From Pseudomonas fluorescens (GTDB lineage: Bacteria; Pseudomonadota; Gammaproteobacteria; Pseudomonadales; Pseudomonadaceae), in NCBI RefSeq assembly GCF_902497625.1, contig NZ_CABVGX010000053.1, positions 1-39,966 of the forward strand: a stretch of 39,966 nucleotides of DNA, given 5' to 3'. Of this stretch, positions 24,821 to 32,826 are shown piece by piece (the first letter of the stretch is position 1; each line of letters opens with the position of its first letter). A program made the position numbers and the translations under genes. Under the pieces are notes generated by a model that was given only the letters and a program-made list of their open reading frames with translations, was not told where the DNA came from and searched no databases.

Positions 24821-24860
24821 GGGTTTAATGGCTGCATTCTCATCATCCAGGATCCGCGAC

Positions 24861-25091
24861 ATGGCACGCAAAGCCTTTGAAACCTTCGAAGCCGTATCTG
24901 CCGTAGTGCCCCGCGAGGGTGGTTATTACGCGGCTATCGCTACCAAAGCCATCGGTGGTTCGGGTACGCCGCGCTTCAACAAGGTGCTGGAAGACCAGAC
25001 TTTTACCACTGCCACCGCCGCGGATGATGCGGCCGCCATTCAGCTGACGCATTTGAAAGGTGTCAGCGAAGACGGCGATCTGATCTGGTAA
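24861..25091 (+). CDS. Small conserved-looking protein, 76 aa, unknown
   Basis: This 76-aa protein (MARKAFETFEAVSAVVPREG start, ending SEDGDLIW) is soluble, with no signal or TM helix. It contains a central basic Gly-rich turn (TKAIGGSGTPRFNKV) and an acidic Ala-rich second half. I chose the ATG at 24861 because AGGA lies 8 bases upstream; an ATG at 24828 is possible. It lies 40 bp after the ABM-like gene and is probably co-transcribed. Its stop touches the stop of the convergent flavin reductase gene. I do not recognise the family and give no function. Confidence 0.6.
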   Translation: MARKAFETFEAVSAVVPREGGYYAAIATKAIGGSGTPRFNKVLEDQTFTTATAADDAAAIQLTHLKGVSEDGDLIW

Positions 25092-25721
25092 TTACTTCAC
25101 CGCCCCCGGGCGGAACATCTTGAACAATGCTTCCGGCCCCAGCTGAAAGTAGTCCGCCGGGCCGCCGCCGCGCAAAATCGGTTCTGCCGCGGCGGTGTCG
25201 TATACGCCATCCTTGAGCAGCCATCTGGCGATGTGCACGGCGACCACTTCGCCGAGAATCAGCCAGCTCGGCACCACGTTGCCATCGGCCCTTTGCAGTT
25301 GAATGATCTGCGTGACCTTGCACTCGAACGACACCGGGCTTTCGGCGACCCGTGGCACCTGAATGATTTTCGACGCGACGGCCGTCAACCCGGATAACTC
25401 GAATTCGTTGACCTGCGGCTCGACCATGGCGCAGCTCTGGTTCATCTGCTCGGCCAACGGCCGGGTTGCCAGGTTCCAGGCGAACTCACCGGTCTGTTCA
25501 ATGTTGTTCAGGCTGTCCTTGCGCCCGACGCTGGAGAAACCAATGATCGGCGGAATGTAGTTGAAAGCGTTGAAGAAACTGTAGGGCGCGAGGTTCAGGC
25601 AACCCTCGGCATCCTGGGACGATATCCAGCCAATGGGGCGCGGACCGACGATCGCATTGAACGGGTCGTGGGGCAGGCCGTGGCCGTTGGCGGGTTCGTA
25701 GAAATGGATATCGTCGGGCAT
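25092..25721 (-). CDS. Flavin reductase-like (FMN-binding split barrel) protein
   Basis: This 209-aa protein belongs to the flavin reductase-like/flavoredoxin group: the N-terminal GPRPIGWISSQDAEGCLNLA and SFFNAFNYIPPIIGFSS form the FMN-binding split barrel. Members reduce flavins or carry out FMN-dependent reductions in the cytoplasm, sometimes for monooxygenases. The ATG at 25721 is the natural start. It is convergent with the small orphan gene (the stops are adjacent) and stands alone. The nearby ABM-like gene could in principle use reduced flavin, but this is only a guess. Confidence 0.85.
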   Translation of the reverse strand: MPDDIHFYEPANGHGLPHDPFNAIVGPRPIGWISSQDAEGCLNLAPYSFFNAFNYIPPIIGFSSVGRKDSLNNIEQTGEFAWNLATRPLAEQMNQSCAMVEPQVNEFELSGLTAVASKIIQVPRVAESPVSFECKVTQIIQLQRADGNVVPSWLILGEVVAVHIARWLLKDGVYDTAAAEPILRGGGPADYFQLGPEALFKMFRPGAVK

Positions 25722-25798
25722 GGCATATATTCCGGGAGGATCTGGAGGCGTTCATGGTGCAAGGACGAACGTATAATTTCCAGTGATGAAGTCCAAAT

Positions 25799-25900
25799 GT
25801 GGGAGCGAGCCTGCTCGCGATGGTTTGTCAGCCAAGCTCAATGCGGAATGACTCACCGCTATCGTCGCAATGCCGCCCAGACCAGGCTCACTCCCACAGG
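25799..25900. repeat. REPIN, one arm decayed
   Basis: TGTGGGAGCGAGCCTGCTCG at 25799 is intact. The inverted mate near 25880-25899 (CAGGCTCACTCCCACA) has lost several core bases. It lies between the flavin reductase start and the terminator of the permease gene. Confidence 0.75.
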
Positions 25901-25921
25901 GCGGGTTGTGGAATTAACAGA

Positions 25922-25953
25922 AAAGGGGCAGACCCGCCAAGGTCTGCCCCTTT
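25922..25953 (-). terminator. Rho-independent terminator of the permease gene
   Basis: AAAGGGGCAGACC / GGTCTGCCCCTTT form a perfect 13-bp stem with a short loop. Read on the minus strand it follows the permease stop by 19 bp and continues into a short T-rich tail. It is a strong and probably bidirectional hairpin. Confidence 0.88.
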
Positions 25954-25972
25954 CTGTATTGCATCAGCGAAC

Positions 25973-27295
25973 TCAGTCAGTCTCGATCCGCGAATGTGTG
26001 CGCGTGTCTTTCATGGTGATGTACACCAGCAGCGACACGGCAATGCACGCGGTGACATACCAGTAATAACCGGTTTCCATGCCGATGCTCTTGAACCACA
26101 GCGCGATGTATTCAGCAGTACCGCCGAAGATCGACACGGTCAATGCGTATGGCAGACCGACGCCCAGTGCGCGGATTTCGGTCGGGAACAGTTCGGCTTT
26201 GACCACGGCGTTGATCGAGGTGTAGCCGCTGACGATGATCAGCGCGGCCATGATCAGGAAGAACGCGCCCCACCAGCTCTGGACCGTGTGCAGGGTGGTC
26301 AGGATTGGCACCGTGAACAACGTGCCGAGTACGCCGAAGGCGATCAGGATCGGACGACGACCGACTTTATCCGACAAGCCGCCGATCAGCGGTTGCAGGC
26401 ACATGAACAGGAACAGGGTGGCTGCGGAAATGGTGGTGGAGTCGGAAATGCTCATGCCGACCGTGTTCACCAGGTATTTCTGCATGTAAGTGGTGTAGGT
26501 GTAGAACGCCAGGGTCCCGCCCATGGTCAGGCCGACCACGGTCATCAGTTCCTTCGGATGGCGCATCAAGGTGCGCATGGCGCTTTCTTTCTTTTCCTTC
26601 TGCACCTTGGTGAAGGATTCGGTTTCTTCCATGCCACGACGCAAGTACAGCGCGACCACGGCACACAGTGCGCCGATGGCGAACGGGATGCGCCAGCCCC
26701 ATGCGTACAGTTCTTCGGTAGTGAGGGTGTTCTGCAGCACGATCAATACGCCCAGCGCAATGAGCTGGCCGGAGATCAGGGTCACGTACTGGAAACTTGA
26801 AAAGAAGCCGCGACGGTCCTTGGTCGCCATTTCGCTGAGGTAAGTCGCTGATGTGCCGTATTCGCCACCGACCGACAGGCCTTGCAGCAACCGGGCGAAA
26901 ATCAGCAGGATCGGTGCGCCGATGCCGATGGTTTCATAACCCGGGCTGAGGGCGATCACGAGCGAGCCGAAGCACATCAGGTAGACCGAAGCCATCAACG
27001 CTTTTTTGCGACCGGCACGGTCAGCGTAAAGGCCCATCAGCCAGCCACCGATCGGACGCATCAGGAAGCCGACCGCAAAGATTGCGGCAGTGTTCAGCAG
27101 TTGTGCGGTGGTGTCGCCTTTCGGAAAGAAGGCTTTGGCGAAGTACAGGGAGAACGCGGCATAAACATACCAGTCATACCACTCGACCATGTTGCCGACC
27201 GAGCCGCTGAAGATTGATTTGATCCGGCTGGCGGTAGTTCTTTCTTTGGCCGGCGCGGCAGCCGACCCCTGGGGCAGTGTGGCGGAGTTATCCAT
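25973..27295 (-). CDS. kgtP: MFS permease of the KgtP (metabolite:H+ symporter) family, likely 2-oxoglutarate/dicarboxylate uptake
   Basis: This 440-aa inner-membrane transporter has 12 predicted TM helices and the family signatures: WYDWYVYAAFSLYFAKAFFP near the start, FLMRPIGGWLMGLYADRAGR and LLQGLSVGGEYG. KgtP-type permeases import 2-oxoglutarate or related acids with protons. I chose the ATG at 27295, preceded by AAGGA at 7 bases; an ATG at 27310 lacks a ribosome site. Upstream lie a good sigma-54 promoter, two palindromic sites and the genes for a sigma-54 two-component system, so it is very likely the target of that system, as for the P. aeruginosa MifSR-PcaT pair. Substrate range cannot be decided from sequence. 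Confidence 0.88.
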   Translation of the reverse strand: MDNSATLPQGSAAAPAKERTTASRIKSIFSGSVGNMVEWYDWYVYAAFSLYFAKAFFPKGDTTAQLLNTAAIFAVGFLMRPIGGWLMGLYADRAGRKKALMASVYLMCFGSLVIALSPGYETIGIGAPILLIFARLLQGLSVGGEYGTSATYLSEMATKDRRGFFSSFQYVTLISGQLIALGVLIVLQNTLTTEELYAWGWRIPFAIGALCAVVALYLRRGMEETESFTKVQKEKKESAMRTLMRHPKELMTVVGLTMGGTLAFYTYTTYMQKYLVNTVGMSISDSTTISAATLFLFMCLQPLIGGLSDKVGRRPILIAFGVLGTLFTVPILTTLHTVQSWWGAFFLIMAALIIVSGYTSINAVVKAELFPTEIRALGVGLPYALTVSIFGGTAEYIALWFKSIGMETGYYWYVTACIAVSLLVYITMKDTRTHSRIETD

Positions 27296-27314
27296 TGAAG
27301 GATCCTTCATTTAA

Positions 27315-27322
27315 TTGTTTTT
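27315..27322 (-). promoter_or_regulatory. Hfq/Crc CA-motif in the permease leader
   Basis: On the minus strand AAAAACAA fits AANAANAA. It lies about 20 bases upstream of the start codon at 27295, inside the predicted leader of the sigma-54 transcript. It suggests catabolite repression of translation. Confidence 0.5.
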
Positions 27323-27356
27323 GTGGAGCGCAATGAAACGCAGCCTGCGTGGGCTA

Positions 27357-27373
27357 TAGCAGGAGCTGTGCCA
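27357..27373 (-). promoter_or_regulatory. Sigma-54 (-24/-12) promoter of the permease gene
   Basis: On the minus strand TGGCACAGCTCCTGCTA has the invariant GG and GC exactly 10 bp apart, as in the consensus TGGCAC-N5-TTGCW. Transcription should start near 27347, giving a leader of about 50 nt. It is a strong sequence match. Confidence 0.85.
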
Positions 27374-27415
27374 AAGGAGAGAAGGCTGGTTTAGAGGGGG
27401 TAAGGGGATGACTTG

Positions 27416-27461
27416 AGCGGAAATCCGCTTATTTTTCAGTGCGTGTGAGCGGAAAATCGCT
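27416..27461. promoter_or_regulatory. Two matching enhancer sites for the sigma-54 activator
   Basis: AGCGGAAATCCGCT at 27416-27429 and AGCGGAAAATCGCT at 27448-27461 are palindromes with the shared frame TGAGCGGAAAnnCGCTTAT, centred 32 bp apart (three helical turns). They lie about 75 and 107 bp upstream of the predicted start of transcription. They are the likely binding sites of the adjacent NtrC-type regulator. Confidence 0.7.
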
Positions 27462-27491
27462 TATCGATTCCAGGGTTTTGTTGCCTGGGCT

Positions 27492-27573
27492 GCCTCATCG
27501 CGAGCAGGCTCGCTCCTACAATGGGCCAGTGTCCGCAATTCAGATGTGGGAGCGAGCCTGCTCGCGATGAGGC
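27492..27573. repeat. REPIN (GTGGGAGCGAGCCTGCTCGCGA family)
   Basis: GCCTCATCGCGAGCAGGCTC at 27492 continues to CCTACA at 27520; the inverted mate runs from TGTGGGAGCGAGCC at 27545 to GATGAGGC at 27573. The arms extend 7 bp beyond the core. It separates the enhancer sites from the stop of the regulator gene by 20 bp. Confidence 0.88.
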
Positions 27574-27593
27574 CAGATCAAGCGCCATAAAAT

Positions 27594-28928
27594 TCAGCTG
27601 TCCTGCAGGAACATCTCGCGACTCAATCCGTGCCGCTGCATTTTTTCATTGAAAGTCCGGCGCGGCAGTTGCAACTCTTCGAGCACGGCTTTCACATCGC
27701 CTTTATACCGGGTCAATGCTGCGCGCAGGCAGTGCGCTTCGAAGGCTTCCTGCTGCGCCGCCAGCGACTGGCCAGGGTCGATGCGTGCCGGTGCAGGCTC
27801 ATCAAGACCCAGCACCTGGCGTTCGGCAACATTCGCCAGTTCACGCACATTGCCCGGCCAGTCGTGACTCAACAGATGGCTCAGCTGCGGCCCGGTCAGC
27901 GGCGGCAGTGTACGACCCAGACGCTGCGCAGCCTTGTAGGCAAACGACTCGAACAACAGCGGAATATCCTCGCGACGATCGCGCAATGGCGGCAAGCGCA
28001 ATTCCGCGACGTTCAAGCGATAGGCCAGGTCCTCGCGGAAACGTCCGGCCCGTGCTTCGTCGAGCAAATCCGGTTTAGTCGCTGCAATGATCCGCAAGTC
28101 GACGTTGATGCTGTGATTCGACCCCAGCCGTTCCAGCTTCTGTTCCTGCAGCACGCGCAGCAACTTGACCTGCTGCGCCAGCGGCATGCTTTCGATTTCA
28201 TCCAGAAACAGCGTGCCGCCATCGGCATATTCCAGCTTGCCGATGCGTTTGCCCTGAGCGCCGGTAAACGCGCCGCTCTCGTGGCCGAACAGTTCGGCCT
28301 CGAACAACTGCTCTGGAATCGCGGCGCAGTTGAGCGCCACAAACGGCTTGTCGGCACGCGGCCCGAAGTCATGCAGGCAGCGCGCGACCAATTCTTTGCC
28401 GCTGCCGGTTTCGCCACGGATCAGCACGTTCACCGGCAACGCCGCGAGTTCCAGCACTTGCCGGCGCAACGTCTGCAAACCCCGAGACACGCCGAGCAAG
28501 GTCGAATCGAGTCTGGCGCGGTTGTCTGCCTGCTCGTGTAAGGCACGGTTTTCCAGAACCAGCCGGCGCTTGTCCAAAGCCCGGCGCAGACTGCCAAGCA
28601 AAGTTTCCGGGCTGAACGGCTTCTCCAGAAAGTCGTAGGCGCCGTCACGCATTGCGTCCACCGCCATCGGCACGTCGCCATGGCCGGTCAGCAGAATCAC
28701 CGGCAAGTCGGCATCGCGGCGCTGTACTTCGGCGAGCAGTTCCAGGCCGCTCATGCCGGGCATGCGCACGTCGCTGAGGATGACGCCGGGGAAATGCCTC
28801 GGCAACTGCGCAAGGCATTCTTCAGCGCGGCTGAACAGTTGCACCTCGAAACCCGACAGGCTCAACCATTGTTCGACAGCGCTGCGGATGCTGCTTTCGT
28901 CGTCCACCACCATCACTGAGTTCAGCAT
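27594..28928 (-). CDS. mifR: NtrC-family sigma-54 response regulator (MifR/DctD-like)
   Basis: This 444-aa cytoplasmic regulator has a receiver domain with phospho-acceptor Asp53 (LSDVRMPG), an AAA+ domain with Walker A GETGSGKE (172-179), the sigma-54 contact loop GAFTGA (219-224), Walker B LFLDEI, and a Fis-type helix-turn-helix at the C-terminus. Phosphorylation by the neighbouring kinase should let it activate a -24/-12 promoter. It starts inside the end of the kinase gene (TGATG overlap), so the two are translated together. The permease gene downstream, with its sigma-54 promoter, is the expected target. MifR/PA5511 and DctD are the closest families; the symbol is by context. Confidence 0.9.
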   Translation of the reverse strand: MLNSVMVVDDESSIRSAVEQWLSLSGFEVQLFSRAEECLAQLPRHFPGVILSDVRMPGMSGLELLAEVQRRDADLPVILLTGHGDVPMAVDAMRDGAYDFLEKPFSPETLLGSLRRALDKRRLVLENRALHEQADNRARLDSTLLGVSRGLQTLRRQVLELAALPVNVLIRGETGSGKELVARCLHDFGPRADKPFVALNCAAIPEQLFEAELFGHESGAFTGAQGKRIGKLEYADGGTLFLDEIESMPLAQQVKLLRVLQEQKLERLGSNHSINVDLRIIAATKPDLLDEARAGRFREDLAYRLNVAELRLPPLRDRREDIPLLFESFAYKAAQRLGRTLPPLTGPQLSHLLSHDWPGNVRELANVAERQVLGLDEPAPARIDPGQSLAAQQEAFEAHCLRAALTRYKGDVKAVLEELQLPRRTFNEKMQRHGLSREMFLQDS

Positions 28929-30688
28929 CAGGCCTGGGTCTCCATATCGATGGGCAGGGTAACGGTGAACACCGCACCGCTGTTGCGATTGTCAGCGCTC
29001 AAGCGGCCGCCGGATTCGTGCACGATGGCAAAGGATACGGCCAGACCGATGCCTAGTCCTTCGCCCACCGGTTTGGTGGTGAAGAACGGATCAAAAACTT
29101 TCGGCAGATGTTCTTCAGCAATGCCACCGCCATTGTCGGCCACCGTCAGGCGCCACAATTTTTCGTCGGCTTGAAGTCGGATTACCAGACGTTTGCAGGG
29201 CTTGTCGCGCATTGCATCGAGGGCGTTGCGCAGCAGATTGATCAGGACCTGCTCCAGGCGAATCGCATCGCCACGTACCCAGGCCGGGCGTTGCAGGTGC
29301 AAGACCGTGCTCACCTGTTCCTCACGCAGGCGAGTATCAAGCAATTCCAGCGATTGATCGACCACCGTCGCCAGGTCCAGGTGTTCGCGCAAGCCGCTCG
29401 GACTCTTGCGCGCGAACGTTTTCAGATGACCGGTGAGGGCAGCCATGCGTATCAGCATGTCGTCCAGGGGTTTGAGCGCCTTGTAGGCGTCGTCGACCCG
29501 ACCGTGGTCGAGTAACAGGCGCAACGTTGCCAGTTGCATGCGCTGCGCGGTCAGCGGTTGATTGATTTCATGCGCCAACGCCGCCGACATCTGCCCCAGC
29601 GCCGCGAGTTTGGCCGATTGCACCAGGCTGTCCTGCGCAGTGCGCAAGTCACGGGTACGTTTTTCGACCAGTTGTTCAAGCTCTTCTCGACTGCGCTGGC
29701 GCATTTTCGCCAAGCGCCAGCGCTGATTGAGGAACAGCAGCAAAAACACTAGCGCCAGCCAGAGGCCGGCTGCGGCGAGGGCAGCATTACGAGTGTCTTC
29801 GAAGGCAATTTTTGGCAGACGCAGCAGGTGCAATGTCCAGCCCTGCGCGGCCAGTGGCGCTGATTCCCACAGGTAATCGGCGCTACCGTCCGGGCCATCG
29901 ACGCGTGCCAGGTCACTGTTGTCATCGAAGCGCCGCAACGATTCAAATTGCAGCGGCGTCAGGATTTGCTTGTCGTACTGGCGGGTGGTTTTGAGTTCTG
30001 CGTGATCGCTGTCGCTCAGCGGTTTCAACAGGCGGTAGCGCCAACCCGGCTGGTTGGCGATGAAGATGATCCCCCGTGCGTCGCTGACCAGTAAGGTGTC
30101 GCTGCCCTGACGCCATTCGCGTTCCAGTTCCGGGAACTCGAGCTTCACCACCATGGCGCCGAGAAAGCGGCCATCGTCGGCCGTGACTGCACTGGAGAGA
30201 AAGTATCCTGGAATCCCGCTCGTAACGCCGACCGCGTAAAAACGCCCGGCACCTTGCGTTCGGGCCTGGATGAAATATGGACGGAAGGCGTAGTTATGGC
30301 CGACGTAACTGCTTGGCAGACGCCAGTTGCTCGCTGCGATGGCCAGCCCGGTCCGATCAAGCAGTTCCAGGCTCGAAGAGGCGGCCGCGCCGTTGATTTT
30401 CTCCAGCTTGCGATTCAACGCGTCCTGCAGATGGGGTGTCAGCGGACCGTTGAGCGCCGAGCGCAATTCCGGGTCCAGCGCCAATACCGCGGGCAGCGCT
30501 CGATAGCGTTCGATCAGGGTGTGCAGGGAAGTGGCGTACAAGTCCAATTGTTGACTTGCCCGGGCGGCGTCTTCTACCAGGGCCTGACGCTCGGCCTGGC
30601 GGATGGCGAGGGTCGCGACGAGGATCGCGCCAGCGAAAATCAGCAAGGTGTACAGCGCCAGGCGCAAGGTACGAGAGGGCTCAGACAT
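28928..30688 (-). CDS. mifS: Sensor histidine kinase (MifS/DctB-like) for C4/C5-acid uptake
   Basis: This 586-aa inner-membrane kinase has TM1 (about 10-29), a large periplasmic sensor region of the dCache/DctB type (30-300), TM2 (301-320), a short coiled linker and the kinase core. The phosphorylated histidine is His373 (LAHEINQPLT), followed by an N box (INLLRNALDAM) and G boxes (PFFTTKPVGEGLGIGLA). DctB-type sensors bind C4-dicarboxylates; MifS responds to 2-oxoglutarate. I take the ATG at 30688, though no clear ribosome site precedes it. The gene overlaps the regulator start. Alternative starts upstream are non-ATG and unsupported. Confidence 0.88.
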   Translation of the reverse strand: MSEPSRTLRLALYTLLIFAGAILVATLAIRQAERQALVEDAARASQQLDLYATSLHTLIERYRALPAVLALDPELRSALNGPLTPHLQDALNRKLEKINGAAASSSLELLDRTGLAIAASNWRLPSSYVGHNYAFRPYFIQARTQGAGRFYAVGVTSGIPGYFLSSAVTADDGRFLGAMVVKLEFPELEREWRQGSDTLLVSDARGIIFIANQPGWRYRLLKPLSDSDHAELKTTRQYDKQILTPLQFESLRRFDDNSDLARVDGPDGSADYLWESAPLAAQGWTLHLLRLPKIAFEDTRNAALAAAGLWLALVFLLLFLNQRWRLAKMRQRSREELEQLVEKRTRDLRTAQDSLVQSAKLAALGQMSAALAHEINQPLTAQRMQLATLRLLLDHGRVDDAYKALKPLDDMLIRMAALTGHLKTFARKSPSGLREHLDLATVVDQSLELLDTRLREEQVSTVLHLQRPAWVRGDAIRLEQVLINLLRNALDAMRDKPCKRLVIRLQADEKLWRLTVADNGGGIAEEHLPKVFDPFFTTKPVGEGLGIGLAVSFAIVHESGGRLSADNRNSGAVFTVTLPIDMETQA

Positions 30689-30736
30689 GCCGGGCGTTAC
30701 ACACAATGTTCGGAGGGCCGCACCATACCATGGGCA

Positions 30737-30776
30737 ATAAAAAAGGCGACAGGAGGATCAGCCCCTGTCACCTTTC
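30737..30776 (-). terminator. Rho-independent terminator of the fumarase gene
   Basis: On the minus strand AAAGGTGACAGG / CCTGTCGCCTTT form a 12-bp stem with one G-U pair, then TTTTTATT. It lies 21 bp after the fumarase stop. Confidence 0.85.
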
Positions 30777-30796
30777 GCTTGTCCAGTCAGAAACGC

Positions 30797-32320
30797 TTAT
30801 TGCACTTCAACTGCCAGGCTTTCACTGATCTTCTGCTGCCAGATCGCAGGGCCGGTGATGTGCACCGACTCGCCATTGCTATCGACTGCAACGGTCACCG
30901 GCATGTCTTTCACGTCGAACTCGTAGATCGCTTCCATGCCCAATTCGGCAAAAGCAACTACGCGGGATTTCTTGATGGCCTGGGCCACCAGGTAAGCCGC
31001 GCCGCCGACTGCCATCAAGTAAACCGCCTTGTGGTCCTTGATCGCTTCGATGGCGGTCGGGCCGCGCTCGGATTTGCCGATCATGCCCAACAGGCCGGTT
31101 TGCTCGAGGATCTGACGGGTGAACTTGTCCATCCGTGTCGCCGTGGTCGGGCCCGCCGGGCCGACAACTTCTTCGCGCACCGGATCAACCGGACCGACGT
31201 AATAGATGAAGCGGCCCTTGAGGTCTACCGGCAAGGTTTCGCCCTTGTTGAGCATCTCGACCATGCGCTTGTGCGCAGCGTCGCGACCGGTGAGCATTTT
31301 GCCGTTGAGCAGCACGGTTTCGCCCGGCTTCCAGCTTTGCACGTCTTCCGGAGTCAGGGTGTCGAGGTTGACGCGACGGGCCGACGGGCCGGCTTCCCAG
31401 ACGATTTCCGGATAGGCATCCAGCGGTGGCGCTTCCAGCGAGGCCGGGCCGGAGCCATCGAGCACAAAGTGCGCGTGGCGGGTCGCGGCGCAGTTGGGGA
31501 TCATGCACACCGGCAGCGAAGCGGCGTGGGTCGGGTAATCCATGATCTTCACGTCAAGCACGGTGGTCAGGCCACCGAGGCCCTGGGCGCCGATGCCCAG
31601 TTGGTTGACCTTCTCGAACAGCTCCAGACGCATCTCTTCGATACGGTTGGACGGGCCGCGCTTTTTCAGCTCGTGGATGTCGATGGATTCCATCAACACT
31701 TCCTTGGCCATCACCGCCGCTTTCTCGGCGGTGCCGCCGATGCCGATGCCGAGCATGCCCGGTGGGCACCAGCCGGCGCCCATGGTCGGAACGGTTTTCA
31801 GAACCCAGTCGACGATCGAGTCGGACGGGTTAAGCATGGCCATCTTCGATTTGTTCTCGGAACCGCCGCCCTTGGCTGCCACGTCCACTTCCACGGTGTT
31901 ACCCGGAACGATGGAGTAGTGGATCACGGCCGGGGTGTTGTCCTTGGTGTTTTTGCGAGCGCCCGCCGGGTCGGCGAGGATCGACGCACGCAGGACGTTT
32001 TCCGGCAGGTTATAAGCCTGGCGCACGCCTTGGTTGATCATGTCGTCCAGGCTCATGGTGGCGCCATCCCAACGCACGTCCATGCCTACACGGACGAACA
32101 CGGTGACGATGCCGGTGTCCTGGCAGATCGGACGGTGGCCGGTGGCGCACATGCGCGAGTTGATCAGAATCTGCGCCATCGAGTCACGCGCTGCCGGCGA
32201 TTCTTCGCGCAGGTAGGCTTCGTGCATCGCCTGAATGAAATCAACGGGGTGGTAATAGGAAATGAACTGCAAGGCGTCGGCAACGCTCTGTATCAGGTCA
32301 TCTTGCTTGATCACGGTCAT
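30797..32320 (-). CDS. fumA: Class I fumarate hydratase (iron-sulfur)
   Basis: This 507-aa enzyme of the TCA cycle interconverts fumarate and malate and uses an oxygen-labile [4Fe-4S] cluster. The three cluster cysteines of class I fumarases appear in ICQDTGI, GAGWCPPGMLG and CMIPNCAATRHAH, and the length is right. The start at 32320 has AGAGGAG upstream; the frame is open further 5' through REP-like DNA, which is not coding. It corresponds to PA4333 by position. It has its own terminator and lies divergent from sadC, with 506 bp between the starts. Gene name is by family. Confidence 0.95.
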   Translation of the reverse strand: MTVIKQDDLIQSVADALQFISYYHPVDFIQAMHEAYLREESPAARDSMAQILINSRMCATGHRPICQDTGIVTVFVRVGMDVRWDGATMSLDDMINQGVRQAYNLPENVLRASILADPAGARKNTKDNTPAVIHYSIVPGNTVEVDVAAKGGGSENKSKMAMLNPSDSIVDWVLKTVPTMGAGWCPPGMLGIGIGGTAEKAAVMAKEVLMESIDIHELKKRGPSNRIEEMRLELFEKVNQLGIGAQGLGGLTTVLDVKIMDYPTHAASLPVCMIPNCAATRHAHFVLDGSGPASLEAPPLDAYPEIVWEAGPSARRVNLDTLTPEDVQSWKPGETVLLNGKMLTGRDAAHKRMVEMLNKGETLPVDLKGRFIYYVGPVDPVREEVVGPAGPTTATRMDKFTRQILEQTGLLGMIGKSERGPTAIEAIKDHKAVYLMAVGGAAYLVAQAIKKSRVVAFAELGMEAIYEFDVKDMPVTVAVDSNGESVHITGPAIWQQKISESLAVEVQ

Positions 32321-32355
32321 CAGTCGCGCTCCTCTAAAAGACGGGAACATTCTAA

Positions 32356-32450
32356 AGAGCAGCTTCGAGTTCCAAGCTTCAAGTGGCAAGTCCAGAGCAG
32401 TACGGGGACTGCTCCAGCTGCCGCTGGAAGCTTGAAACCTGGAGCTGCTC
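32356..32450. repeat. Long imperfect inverted repeat (AAGCTTCAAG/CTTGAAGCTT type)
   Basis: The arm GAGCAGCTTCGAGTTCCAAG at 32357 continues to 32400 and is mirrored by CTGCTCCAGCTGCCGCTGG... from 32409 to GGAGCTGCTC at 32450, allowing a stem of about 40 bp with mismatches. It resembles the AAGCTTGAAGCTT-type repeats in Pseudomonas intergenic DNA. It is located upstream of the fumarase start. Confidence 0.7.
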
Positions 32451-32454
32451 CTCT

Positions 32455-32479
32455 GGCGCGCCGGGCATGCCGGCGCGCC
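32455..32479. repeat. Short GC-rich palindrome between fumarase and sadC
   Basis: GGCGCGCCG and CGGCGCGCC (9-bp arms) surround a 7-nt GGCATGC centre. It forms a very stable hairpin and sits at the inner edge of the long inverted repeat. A protein-binding site or a transcript barrier between the two divergent genes are both possible. Confidence 0.5.
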
Positions 32480-32597
32480 GCTAAAAAGGCGCGGCAGTAT
32501 AGCGCGGGTCGCCAGCGTAAACACGCGCCGGCAGTCAATCGTTGGTCGCATGGGTGGCGGTGCAGATAACCTGCGCGGGCGCGCTCACCGGTAGGCG

Positions 32598-32670
32598 CCG
32601 GCTGGCTGGCGACAGCGGTGTGGCAGCCAGCCTAATGGAAACTGGCAAACCGCTATCGCCGGCCAGCCGG
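32598..32670. repeat. Inverted REP-like pair (CCGGCTGGCTGGCGACAGCGG type)
   Basis: CCGGCTGGCTGGCGACAGCGG-type arm at 32598-32618 is mirrored by CCGCTATCGCCGGCCAGCCG at 32650-32669, with two mismatches and a 31-bp loop. It is a REPIN-like unit of a different core sequence from the others in this window. It lies about 160-230 bp upstream of the sadC start. Confidence 0.75.
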
Positions 32671-32826
32671 GTCCTGCAAAAGTTGCAGGCGCCGTCAACG
32701 GTTGGTCGGGTCATCCCTTTGACGCCAGTTTTTCTCCCCAAAAATTCAATGGTCATTTGCCTGACTGACCACTAAAGTGGCAGTCGGTCTGTAGAACAGG
32801 ACGCTCTGTCAGCCTTCTTTTGCACG

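Noticed and set aside
30254..32569. Very long open frame on the plus strand (over 2.3 kb) over the kinase and fumarase genes
   Set aside because: It runs antisense to well-supported genes, has no ribosome site and no recognisable domains. Such frames are common in GC-rich DNA with strong third-position bias.
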